Below are positions 25,777-33,393 of a stretch of DNA of 64,000 nt, one piece after another (positions within the stretch are counted from its first letter, which is position 1; each line of letters starts with the position of its first letter). The DNA lies in NCBI RefSeq assembly GCF_003892345.1, contig NZ_RRUE01000002.1:691655-755654 (forward strand), written 5' to 3'. The position numbers and the translations under genes are program-made. This DNA is from Lautropia dentalis. GTDB taxonomy: Bacteria; Pseudomonadota; Gammaproteobacteria; Burkholderiales; Burkholderiaceae_E. The notes beneath the pieces are model-generated. The model saw only the letters and a program-made list of their open reading frames with translations. It ran no database searches and had not been told where the DNA came from.

Positions 25777-27477
25777 GTGGAGCAAGTATGGCTGAAGAGT
25801 TATCCGGCGGGTGTTCCGGCCGAGATCGATCCGGACAGCTATCCGTCGGTGGCAGCAATGCTGGAAGAGGTGCTGCACAGGCATGCGGACCGTGATGCAG
25901 TGGTGTGTCTGGGCAAGGTGCTGCGCTATGGGGATCTGGACCGGTTGTCGGCGCAGTTTGCGGCGTGGCTGCAGTCGCTGTCGTTGCCCCGGGGGAGCCG
26001 GGTGGCGCTGATGATGCCGAACTGCCATGCCTATGTGGTGGCGCTGATCGGGGTGATGCGCGCGGGCATGGCGGCGGTGAATGTGAATCCGCTGTATACG
26101 CCACGGGAGCTGGCGCATCAGCTGAAGGATTCGGGGGCCGAGATTCTGCTGGTGATGGAGAATTTTGCGCACACGGTGGAAAAGGCGCTGCCGCAGACGG
26201 TGGTTCGTCAGGTGGTGCTGGTTTCCATGGGGGATCTGCTGGGGCCACTGAAGGGCCGGGTGACGAATTTCGTGGTGCGCCGGGTGAAGAAGATGGTGCC
26301 GGCGTTCCGGCTGCCCGGGGCCATCCGTTTTGCGGAGGTGCTGGCACAGGGGACAAAGCAGCCGTTCCGGAAACCGGAGGTGCAGCCTTCGGATCTGGCT
26401 GTGCTGCAGTACACCGGCGGGACGACGGGGGTGCCGAAGGGGGTGATGCTGACGCAGCGCAATATCGTGGCGAACGTGCTGCAGGACCAGGCGTGGTTTC
26501 ACCCGTCCATGGAGCAGCCCGGGCGCCCGCGGCCGGAGGGACCACCGGTATTCGTGGCGGCGTTGCCGCTTTATCACATCTACGCGTTCATGGTGTGCCT
26601 GCTGCTGGGGCTGCATCTGGGGGGCAAGCTGATTCTGATACCGAATCCGCGGGATGTGGATGCCGTGGTGAAGGCGCTCAAGCCGCACAAGGCGGTGGTG
26701 TTCCCCGGGCTGAGTACGCTCTACAACCTGCTGATGGGGCACGAAGGGTTCCGGCAGCTGGATTTTTCGAATCTGCGCATCTCGCTGGCGGGCGGAATGG
26801 CGGTGCCGTCGGCGGTGGCGGCGCGCTGGCGGGAGGTGACGGGGTGCCCGGTGTGCGAGGGCTACGGGCTGACGGAGGCCGCACCCACGGTGGCGTGCAC
26901 GCCAACGGATACGACCCTGCACGATGGCACGGTCGGGTTGCCGCTGCCCTCGACGGAAATCCGGATTCTGGACGAAAAGCGGCAGCCGCTGCCGGCTGGC
27001 CAGGCGGGTGAGGTGGCGGTACGCGGGCCGCAGATCATGGCGGGGTACTGGCAGCGCGAGGAAGAGACGCGGGAATTCCTGATGCCCGATGGTTTTTTCC
27101 TGACCGGGGATGTGGGAGTCATGGATGAGCGGGGCTTTCTGCGGCTGCTGGACCGGAAGAAGGACATGATCCTGGTGTCGGGCTTCAACGTGTACTCCAA
27201 TGAAGTGGAGGAGGTCGTGTCGAGCCACCCCGGCGTGAAGGAATGTGCGGTGGTGGGGGTCGAGGACGAGCGTTCGGGCCAGGCGGTGAAGGCGTATGTG
27301 GTGCGCCGGGATCCGGCGCTGACCGGGGAGACGCTGCAGGCACACTGTGCCGAGCGGCTGACGGGTTACAAGCGGCCGCGGACCATTGCCTTCGTGAAAT
27401 GGCTGCCCAAGAGTGATGTGGGCAAGGTGCTGCGCCGGCCGCTGCGCGATGGAACGGCCGTACCCGAGGCGGACTGA
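25777..27477 (+). CDS. fadD: Long-chain fatty acyl-CoA synthetase
   Basis: 566 residues from the GTG at 25777, chosen because GGAGG lies 7 bases upstream and the protein then begins VEQVWLKSYPAGVPAEID, as in other FadD proteins (E. coli 561 residues). Activates fatty acids with ATP and CoA for beta-oxidation or lipid synthesis. ANL-family motifs: YTGGTTGVPKG (AMP binding), YGLTEAAP, FFLTGDVGVMDERGF and the C-terminal GYKRPRTIAFVKWLPKSDVGKVLRRPLR with the catalytic Lys. Usual context genes (beta-oxidation) are absent; a convergent ABC ATPase gene follows, with a dispersed repeat between them. Confidence 0.93.
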   Translation: MEQVWLKSYPAGVPAEIDPDSYPSVAAMLEEVLHRHADRDAVVCLGKVLRYGDLDRLSAQFAAWLQSLSLPRGSRVALMMPNCHAYVVALIGVMRAGMAAVNVNPLYTPRELAHQLKDSGAEILLVMENFAHTVEKALPQTVVRQVVLVSMGDLLGPLKGRVTNFVVRRVKKMVPAFRLPGAIRFAEVLAQGTKQPFRKPEVQPSDLAVLQYTGGTTGVPKGVMLTQRNIVANVLQDQAWFHPSMEQPGRPRPEGPPVFVAALPLYHIYAFMVCLLLGLHLGGKLILIPNPRDVDAVVKALKPHKAVVFPGLSTLYNLLMGHEGFRQLDFSNLRISLAGGMAVPSAVAARWREVTGCPVCEGYGLTEAAPTVACTPTDTTLHDGTVGLPLPSTEIRILDEKRQPLPAGQAGEVAVRGPQIMAGYWQREEETREFLMPDGFFLTGDVGVMDERGFLRLLDRKKDMILVSGFNVYSNEVEEVVSSHPGVKECAVVGVEDERSGQAVKAYVVRRDPALTGETLQAHCAERLTGYKRPRTIAFVKWLPKSDVGKVLRRPLRDGTAVPEAD

Positions 27478-27499
27478 CAGGCGGCAGGCACCACTGTCT

Positions 27500-27653
27500 G
27501 GCGCGTGTCATGGACGCATTCGTTCCCGCGAAACCCTCTTTGGGTGTACAGGACGGGGGCAGGACAGAGTGGGTGGCTTCGCCTGCGTCTGGCGCGTGGT
27601 CAGTCCACGGATTTTGGGTCAGTGGGGGGACGAATGCGTGCATGACACGCGCC
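27500..27653. repeat. Complete copy of the dispersed palindromic repeat element
   Basis: 154 bp. The left end GGCGCGTGTCATGGACGC... (27500-27527) and the right end (27624-27653) are inverted copies matching over about 24 of 25 positions. The interior holds AAACCCTCTTTGGGT and a G+C-rich middle. No open reading frame for a transposase and no obvious target-site duplication are seen. Its right 54 bp encode the last 17 residues and stop codon of the adjacent ABC ATPase gene. Confidence 0.75.
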
Positions 27654-28550
27654 GAGCTGCGTTGCATACACCGGCATGATGTTCTCGAAGCGCTGGTCGT
27701 TGAACTGGGCGGGCAGGCGGATCATGTCGATGTCGAACAGCTGCTTCAGGTTGTCCACGGTCAGCACCGTAGCCGTGGGGCCGAAGCGGGCCTGGGGCTG
27801 GGTCATCAGCAGCGTTTTGTGGGCCACGGCCAGTGCGTGGTTTGGCTGGTGGGTGGTGAACAGGATGGTCAGCCCGCGCTCGCGTGACAGCCGGTGCAGC
27901 AGCGTCAGCAGCCTGTCCTGGTTGTGCACATCCAGGGCCGAGGTGGGCTCGTCCAGCAGCATGATGGGGGCCTCGGTGGCAAGCGCCCGGGCCGCCAGCA
28001 CCAGTTGCCGCTGGCCGCCGGAGAGCTGCGCAAAATCCCGTCGGGCCAGATCATCGATGCCCAGATCGGCGAGCGCCTGACGGGCGATGGCCACATCCTG
28101 CGGCGAGGGGGTACCGAAGGTCTGGATGTGCGTGGAGCGCCCCATCAGCACGATATCCAGCACACTGTAGGCAAAGGGCGGCGTGAAGAACTGCGGCACG
28201 AAGCTGCAGGTGGCCTGCTTGCGTACCTGGCCTTCCTGTGGGCGATGGATGTCGAGCAGGACATCCAGCAGGGTGCTCTTGCCGCAGCCGTTGGGGCCCA
28301 GAATGGCCAGCACTTCACCGGCCTGCAGGGAAAGATCCAGGCCAAGAAACAGCCAGCGGCCACCGGGATGGTGAAAGCCCAGACCCTGGGCCTCGATCAG
28401 GGGGGACGCACCTTCATGCCCGTCGGCACGGACGGAGATGTCCTTTTCGTCGGTACGGCCGGCGATGTCTTTTGCCGGGTGTTCGCCTGTGTCTGGCATG
28501 GATGTGATTCTCATGGATTGTCGAGGCGGGGGACCAATGAGCCCATACAC
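27600..28550 (-). CDS. ABC importer ATP-binding subunit (BtuD/FecE/MolC type)
   Basis: 316 residues if translation starts at the GTG at 28550; an ATG at 28514 is an alternative. Energises the importer made with the two upstream genes. Motifs: Walker A GPNGCGKST, Q-loop VPQFF, signature LSGGQRQL, Walker B IMLLDEPTSALD and switch His in TTHQP. The last 17 residues (GACHARIRPPTDPKSVD) and the stop are encoded by the dispersed repeat element, so the native C-terminus was probably replaced. The N-terminal 45 residues before LIEAQGLGF are a non-conserved extension. The substrate is discussed under the binding protein; the ModE-like operator suggests molybdate or tungstate. Confidence 0.87.
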   Translation of the reverse strand: MYGLIGPPPRQSMRITSMPDTGEHPAKDIAGRTDEKDISVRADGHEGASPLIEAQGLGFHHPGGRWLFLGLDLSLQAGEVLAILGPNGCGKSTLLDVLLDIHRPQEGQVRKQATCSFVPQFFTPPFAYSVLDIVLMGRSTHIQTFGTPSPQDVAIARQALADLGIDDLARRDFAQLSGGQRQLVLAARALATEAPIMLLDEPTSALDVHNQDRLLTLLHRLSRERGLTILFTTHQPNHALAVAHKTLLMTQPQARFGPTATVLTVDNLKQLFDIDMIRLPAQFNDQRFENIMPVYATQLGACHARIRPPTDPKSVD

Positions 28551-28553
28551 GCT

Positions 28554-29573
28554 CTATTCGGAAAACTGCTCCTTCTGCCCGCGCCGCAGCTGATACACCA
28601 GGACGGCAAACAGCGGCGCACCCAGCAGCGAGGTGATGATGCTGACCGGAATTTCGCTGGTCGAGAGCGTGCGGGCCAGCGTGTCGACGATGATCAGGTA
28701 CAGCGCGCCCATCAGCAGGGTGCAGGGCAGCAGCTGCTGGTGATTGGCGCCGACCAGCATGCGGCTCAGGTGCGGGATGATCAGCCCCACCCAGCCGATG
28801 CTGCCGCTCACGGCTACCTGGCTGGCCACCAGCATGCCGCTGCAGAAAATCACCAGCCAGCGCAGCGGACGGATGTTCACGCCCAGGGCACGGGCTTCGC
28901 GTTCGCCCAGTGACAGCAGGTTCATGCGCCAGCGCAGGCCCAGCAGCACCACGCTGCACAGCGTCACGGGCACGACCAGCATCAGCAGCTTCTGCGGGTT
29001 GCTGGTGGCAAAGCTGCCCATCAGCCAGAAGACGATGCTGGGCAGTTTGTCTTCGGTGTCGGACAGATACTGCAGCAGGCTGACCAGGGCCGAGAAGAAG
29101 CCACTGATGATCATGCCGGTGAGAATCAGCATCAGCAGGCTGCGCTGGATGAGGCGGTGGCTGAAGACAAAGATCAGCACCAGGGTGACGAGACCGGCGA
29201 GCAGGGTACTGAAGAACAGCCCGTAGATGCCCAGTCCCAGAAAGATCGCCATCGTGCCGCCGAAGGCTGCGCCGGAGGTGACGCCGATGACGTGTGGATC
29301 GACCAGCGGGTTGCGGAAGATGCCCTGCAGCGAGGCGCCGCTCAGCGCCAGGGCGGCACCGGCAATGCCGGCACACAGGATGCGCGGCAGCCGGATCTGG
29401 AAGATGATCTGCTGGTGGATCGGCTCGATGGCCAGGCCGCGAGCCTTGTCCAGCAGGATGCCGGCCACCCTGGGCAGGGGCAGCGCGTACTGCCCGGCGC
29501 CCAGCGCCAGCAGCATGGTGAGGACGAGCAGTGCAGCCAGCACCAGCATGCGGGCGTGGGGACGGGAGGGCAT
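28554..29573 (-). CDS. ABC importer permease, BtuC/FecCD family
   Basis: 339 residues from the ATG at 29573, which has AAGG about 6 bases upstream; an upstream GTG at 29585 would overlap the binding-protein stop (GTGA). About ten membrane segments. The signature LPRILCAGIAGAALALSGASLQGIFRNPLVDPHVIGVTSGAAFG is the standard FecCD/BtuC region contacting the ATPase and substrate path (quoted here only by family pattern LPRILCAGIAGAALALSG). It forms a type II importer with the neighbouring ATPase and binding protein. The family includes vitamin B12, haem, siderophore and MolB molybdate permeases. Confidence 0.88.
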   Translation of the reverse strand: MPSRPHARMLVLAALLVLTMLLALGAGQYALPLPRVAGILLDKARGLAIEPIHQQIIFQIRLPRILCAGIAGAALALSGASLQGIFRNPLVDPHVIGVTSGAAFGGTMAIFLGLGIYGLFFSTLLAGLVTLVLIFVFSHRLIQRSLLMLILTGMIISGFFSALVSLLQYLSDTEDKLPSIVFWLMGSFATSNPQKLLMLVVPVTLCSVVLLGLRWRMNLLSLGEREARALGVNIRPLRWLVIFCSGMLVASQVAVSGSIGWVGLIIPHLSRMLVGANHQQLLPCTLLMGALYLIIVDTLARTLSTSEIPVSIITSLLGAPLFAVLVYQLRRGQKEQFSE

Positions 29574-29581
29574 TTTTACCT

Positions 29582-30697
29582 TCACATGGCTTTTTTGTGG
29601 GCCGAATGATCGTGCATCGACGCGTCATTGGCGGCGGCACCCGGCATGTCGGCCTTGCCCGGCTGGTACGGGACGCGGTAGAACTTCAGGTACCAGTCGT
29701 TGACCATTTTGTCGAGATTCACGTCCCTGAAGCGCTGCGGGTAGAGTTTTTTGGCCATCCACACCTCACCCAGTGCCACGGCTTCGGGCATGGGGTAGCC
29801 CCAGGCCTTGGCGTATTCGGGCATCAGGAAGACGCGCTTGCCCTTGACGGCATCGATGCCGGCCCAGCCTGCATCACTGTCGATGGCATCCACCACCTGC
29901 GGAAAGCGGTCCTGCACGAAGATGACGTGCGGGTTCCAGTCCAGCACGTTCTCCAGCGATACCTGCCTGAAGCCCTTGATGGTGGCGGCTGCCACGTTGA
30001 GGGCGCCGGCATGTTCCATCATCAGGCCGGTGTACTTGCCCGAGCCGTAGGTGCCCAGATCGGGGTTGGCCATGTAGGTGCGTACGCGCTGGTCGGGTTT
30101 GATGTCCTTCAGGCGTTTTTCCAGCATTGGACGGTTGGCAAAGGCGGCCCTGACCAGTTCTTCGCCCTGTTTCTGTTTGCCGAACACGTCGGCGATGATG
30201 CGGATGCCCTGTTTCAGGCCGTCGTTGTAGGACTGGTCCTCATCCTTCAGGGTGGGGTTGAGTTTGGAGGCTTCCTTCTCGTCGCCGGTGCGCAGCGAGA
30301 TGGCCACGAGCGGCACGCCGGTGTCGGTGATCTGCTTGATCATGTCGGCCGGCGCGTAGTTGGTGACGAACACCACGTCGGGTTTGAGTGCCAGCAGGGC
30401 CTCGATGTTGACGTGGGTGAGATCACCGGGTGTGCCCATTTTGGGCAGGGTGGGGGCCAGACGCACGTAGTCGGCACCCAGCTGTTTCTTCCAGTTGGAG
30501 AGCACGCCCACCACCTGGCCCATGGCGTCGAGCTGGTTGGCGATGTTGACGGTCTGGTGCTGCAGGATGACGGCCCGCTCGATGTGGTCGGGCAGGGTGA
30601 CGCGGCGGTTGAGCTGGTCGGTGATGGTGCGCTCGGCCAGCGCGTGGGTGGAGATGAAGCCCGCGGCAAGCAGCAGGCACAGTTTGGCAAGACGCAT
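29582..30697 (-). CDS. Periplasmic substrate-binding protein of type II importer (possible MolA)
   Basis: 371 residues from the ATG at 30697; AGGA is about 8 bases upstream and a signal peptide follows (LAKLCLLLAAGFISTHALA). Class III binding-protein fold: RTITDQLNRRVTLPDHIERAVI at the start of lobe 1, ALKPDVVFVTNYAPADM, and NPHVIFVQDRF in lobe 2. The C-terminus is His-rich (MHDHSAHKK), which could bind metal. Substrate by family could be siderophore, haem, B12, cobalt or molybdate. The promoter carries a ModE-type palindrome (30798-30821), and Haemophilus MolABC is a molybdate/tungstate importer of exactly this architecture, so molybdate/tungstate is favoured. Confidence 0.85.
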   Translation of the reverse strand: MRLAKLCLLLAAGFISTHALAERTITDQLNRRVTLPDHIERAVILQHQTVNIANQLDAMGQVVGVLSNWKKQLGADYVRLAPTLPKMGTPGDLTHVNIEALLALKPDVVFVTNYAPADMIKQITDTGVPLVAISLRTGDEKEASKLNPTLKDEDQSYNDGLKQGIRIIADVFGKQKQGEELVRAAFANRPMLEKRLKDIKPDQRVRTYMANPDLGTYGSGKYTGLMMEHAGALNVAAATIKGFRQVSLENVLDWNPHVIFVQDRFPQVVDAIDSDAGWAGIDAVKGKRVFLMPEYAKAWGYPMPEAVALGEVWMAKKLYPQRFRDVNLDKMVNDWYLKFYRVPYQPGKADMPGAAANDASMHDHSAHKKAM

Positions 30698-30797
30698 GGG
30701 AAGGTCCTGGGATGGAGGAGGTCTGGGGGATGCGTGGTGAGGATGCTTCCGGGACACCGGGCTGCCCTCGGGAGGGGCAACAGCCTGGAAGCTGGGG

Positions 30798-30821
30798 CAT
30801 TATATTCCGTCGTATATAACG
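30798..30821 (-). promoter_or_regulatory. ModE-like operator overlapping a -10 element
   Basis: Read on the minus strand, the site has half-sites CGTTATAT and ATATAATG separated by 8 bases. This matches the ModE layout of CGTTATAT and ATATAACG-like arms in a 24-bp palindrome. The minus-strand hexamer TATAAT (30804-30799) lies within the right arm, about 100 bases before the binding-protein start, so a bound repressor would occlude the promoter. Confidence 0.6.
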
Positions 30822-30973
30822 CTTGGGGGCTGGTTCCGAGGGGGCAGGTGGCTGCGTGTCAGATGCGGGATGCAGGAGGGTACGGGGGCTGGTGTCGACG
30901 TAGCCAATGAATCACGGAATGCTCTGCAGGTACGGTGTGCTGTGGTCCTGGGCGGCAAAGGGGGCGCTTGTCC

Positions 30974-31017
30974 TTGACACCTTGACAGTCACGCAGAACG
31001 ATATCTATCATCGATAT
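30974..31017 (+). promoter_or_regulatory. vapBC promoter and autoregulatory inverted repeat
   Basis: TTGACA at 30982-30987 and TATCAT at 31006-31011 are 18 bases apart. Another TTGACA lies at 30974-30979. The -10 is embedded in the inverted repeat ATATC-N7-GATAT (31001-31017), the expected arrangement for repression by the antitoxin or VapBC complex. Confidence 0.6.
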
Positions 31018-31045
31018 ATACCTTTTGCATAATGGAGAGAGTACT

Positions 31046-31285
31046 GTGGACTACACTGCAAAGTTGTTCATGTCGGGCCGGAGCCAGGCGGTCAGGCTGC
31101 CGAAGCAGCTTCGTTTTACCGGAGAGGAGGTCATAGCCAGGCGCTTTGGCAATGGTGTTCTGTTGCTGCCCGTTGATTCTCCATGGCAAATCATGTGGGA
31201 GGCGCTCGATGAGTTCGAGCCAGGGTTCTCGCTGGAGCGTAACCAGCCGGTCGGTCAGCAGGAGCGAGAGGAACTATTCAAATGA
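31046..31285 (+). CDS. vapB: VapB/VagC-type antitoxin (AbrB fold)
   Basis: 79 residues from the GTG at 31046; GGAGAG is just upstream. The N-terminal [20 protein letters not shown] is the swapped-hairpin AbrB/SpoVT DNA-binding domain of VagC/VapB antitoxins. The C-terminal part ([20 protein letters not shown]) is the region that wraps the toxin. It ends in an ATGA overlap with vapC. It neutralises VapC and represses its own promoter by binding the inverted repeat at 31001-31017 (inferred). Confidence 0.88.
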   Translation: MDYTAKLFMSGRSQAVRLPKQLRFTGEEVIARRFGNGVLLLPVDSPWQIMWEALDEFEPGFSLERNQPVGQQEREELFK

Positions 31286-31689
31286 GCCGCGCTCGCTATT
31301 TGCTGGATACGAATATCTGCATATATATAATCAACCGCAGGCCGCCGGAAGTGGTGCTTCGTTTTGATGGTCTTTCGTTTGGGGATGTTGCTGTTTCTTC
31401 CATAACGGTTGCCGAGCTGGATTATGGTGCTGCGAAAAGCGGTTCCGAACGAAACAGGGCGGCATTGCAAAAATTTCTTGCTCCTTTGGAAGTGTTGCCG
31501 TTTGATGACGAAGCAACGCGCCATTATGGAAGTCTGCGAGCGCGTCTGGAAAGACTGGGAACGCCGATTGGTCCTCTTGATATGCTGATTGCTGCTCACG
31601 CGCTGGCACTGGATTGTGTATTGGTTACCAACAATGTCAGGGAGTTTTCCCGGGTGCCGATGTTGAGGCTGGAAAACTGGGTGGACTGA
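31282..31689 (+). CDS. vapC: VapC-type PIN-domain ribonuclease toxin
   Basis: 135 residues, starting in a 4-base overlap with vapB. PIN-domain acidic residues are all visible: LLDTN (Asp9), VAELDYG (Glu45), [12 protein letters not shown] (Asp100) and the closing VTNNVREF. Family members cleave specific RNAs, often initiator tRNA. The intact operator, antitoxin and catalytic residues suggest a working module. Confidence 0.9.
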   Translation: MSRARYLLDTNICIYIINRRPPEVVLRFDGLSFGDVAVSSITVAELDYGAAKSGSERNRAALQKFLAPLEVLPFDDEATRHYGSLRARLERLGTPIGPLDMLIAAHALALDCVLVTNNVREFSRVPMLRLENWVD

Positions 31690-31896
31690 TCAGGTTGCGG
31701 GGATGAGTGGTTCCAGAAGGCTCGCCATGTGCCACAAAGCCCTTCGATCCTCCGGGCCCTTTGCCGTGAAGGCTGCCGTCTTCTTCTACGATGGGCAGGA
31801 CGTGGCCCGATTGGCGCTGTTTCGTGCCGGGCCACCCGGTGCGTGCCGTGGGCGCATGCGTTTCCGCGCAGGCCGTGTTGCAGTGCCCCGAACATC

Positions 31897-31935
31897 GGGG
31901 ATTCTGCAACCCTGCCGCCCTGTCCTGCACGCCCC
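31897..31935 (+). repeat. Second dispersed repeat family, copy 1
   Basis: A 39-bp sequence beginning GGGGATTCTGCAACCCTGCC recurs with few changes at 57994-58031. It lies in the vapC-DUF1269 gap (31690-31964), which otherwise holds no gene. Confidence 0.6.
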
Positions 31936-31964
31936 GTTTGTTCAAGACAAGAGGAGATGTACAG

Positions 31965-32583
31965 ATGGAACATGTCGTTGCCGCTTTGTTCGAAGTGCCC
32001 AGCGAGGCTTATCAGGCGTTCACCGAGCTGCGGACCTTCCCGCAGAATGACGATACCCGGCTGGCCCAGGCGGTGCTGGTGAAGAAGGAAAACGGGGTCA
32101 TCACCGTGGCCGATGCTTTCAATCCGCTGGCCCAGGCCTCCGATGACATGCTGACCGGCACGCTGATCGGTTCGGTGCTGGGTATTCTGGGTGGCCCGCT
32201 GGGCGTGCTGTTCGGTGCCGGTGTGGGCGCCTGGGTGGGCAGCGTGGGGGGGCACCGATGAGGCGCTGGCCCAGGGCACGCTGATCGAGGCCGTGGCCAC
32301 CCGCATGAAGAATGGCGATGTGGGCATCATCACGCTGGCCCAGGAGAAGTCCGAAGCGCCGCTGGACCAGTTCTTCGGCAAGTTCAGGACCATCGTGGCC
32401 CGCTGGGATGCCTGGCGCATCCAGCAGGAAGTGGTCGATGCCCTGGAGGTGCAGGCCGATCTGCAGGCCAGGGCACGTGCCGAGCTGAAGGCCAAACGCA
32501 GCCAGGAGCGCAAGGAAAAGCTCGAAGAATTCAGGCAGTCGATCCAGCAGAAATTCGACGAGCTGAAAGCGAAGTTCAAGTGA
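31965..32583 (+). pseudogene. DUF1269 membrane protein gene with frameshift at a G7 run
   Basis: Starts at the ATG at 31965 with GAGGAG 9 bases upstream. The first 93 codons and, in another frame, the remaining part up to 32583 both match the intact paralogue at 32674 residue for residue. The break is at a run of seven G (32246-32252). With six G the frame would read GSVGGTDEALAQG and continue to the normal end (205 residues). As given, translation stops at 32261 after GSVGGHR, losing the cytoplasmic coiled-coil half. It could be a real pseudogene, a phase-variable slip site or a base-calling error. Confidence 0.8.
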
Positions 32584-32673
32584 TTTTTCCCGGAGTCCCT
32601 GATACGCGCTGAGGCTGCACCGGGGCAGCCTCGTACCCGATTCCGTTTTTTGTTCCCATCGAGGAGGTCCATC

Positions 32674-33291
32674 ATGGAACACATCGTGGCTGCCCTGTTC
32701 GACGTGCCCAGCGAGGCTTATCAGGCCTTCACCGAGCTGAAGGGCTTTCCGCAGAATGACGAGACGCGCATTGCCCAGGCCGTGCTGCTGAAGAAGGAAA
32801 ATGGCGTGATCTCGGTGGCCGATGCCTTCGATCCGCTCCGGCAGGTGGGGTCGGACATGCTGACCGGCACGCTGGTCGGTTCCGTGCTGGGCATTCTGGG
32901 CGGACCGCTGGGCATGCTGTTTGGCGCAGGCGTAGGTGCCTGGGTGGGCAGCATGGGCAGTTCGGAAGAGGCCATGGCGCAGGCCACGCTGCTGGAAACG
33001 GTGGCCACGCGACTGAAGAATGGTGATGTGGCCATCATCGCCCTGGCCCAGGAAAGGAGCGAGGCGCCGCTGGACCAGTTCTTTGGCCGGTTCAAAACGC
33101 TGGTGGCCCGCTGGGATGCCTGGCGCATCCAGCAGGAGGTGGTGGATGCCGAGCAGGTGCAGGCCGATCTGCACGAACGGGTGCGTGCCGAGCTGCGTAC
33201 CCGGCGCAGCGAGGAGCGCCACGAGATGTTCGAGGAGTTTCGCCAGTCGCTCAGGCAGAAGTTTGAAGAGCTGAAGGCGATGTTCAAGTGA
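32674..33291 (+). CDS. DUF1269 family membrane protein
   Basis: 205 residues; GAGGAGG lies just upstream of the ATG. The N-terminal MEHIVAALFDVPSEAYQAFTELK resembles a ferredoxin-like domain. A Gly-rich hydrophobic segment (about 63-95, LVGSVLGILGGPLGMLFGAG) follows, then a long charged, probably coiled-coil region to the C-terminal KFEELKAMFK. Function of the family is unknown; related Gly-rich membrane segments occur in stress-induced inner-membrane proteins. It is a tandem duplicate of the frameshifted copy upstream, with about 90 bases between them containing a GAGGCTGC/GCAGCCTC hairpin (32611-32632). Confidence 0.85.
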   Translation: MEHIVAALFDVPSEAYQAFTELKGFPQNDETRIAQAVLLKKENGVISVADAFDPLRQVGSDMLTGTLVGSVLGILGGPLGMLFGAGVGAWVGSMGSSEEAMAQATLLETVATRLKNGDVAIIALAQERSEAPLDQFFGRFKTLVARWDAWRIQQEVVDAEQVQADLHERVRAELRTRRSEERHEMFEEFRQSLRQKFEELKAMFK

Positions 33292-33312
33292 GGGACAATT
33301 CCTTTCAATGAA

Positions 33313-33360
33313 AACGCCGTACCACCCTGCAGAAAATGTCCTGCAGGATGGTACGGCGTT
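33313..33360 (-). terminator. Long hairpin between convergent genes
   Basis: Arms AACGCCGTACCACCCTGCAG (33313-33332) and CTGCAGGATGGTACGGCGTT (33341-33360) form a nearly perfect 20-bp stem with an 8-base loop. On the minus strand the stem is followed by TT before CATTG, and it lies just beyond the stop of the minus-strand binding protein and 21 bases after the DUF1269 stop, so it probably ends both transcripts. Confidence 0.6.
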
Positions 33361-33393
33361 CATGCCTTCAGGCCGGCATGGTGCCGACGTTTT

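Noticed and set aside
31001-31022. Second ModE-like site before vapBC
   Set aside because: The arms (ATATC/GATAT) lack the CG ends and correct spacing; it fits a toxin-antitoxin operator better.
32230-32270. Programmed ribosomal frameshifting in the first DUF1269 gene
   Set aside because: There is a G7 slippery run, but no clear stimulatory structure was identified and the paralogue needs no shift. A simple indel or phase variation is more economical.
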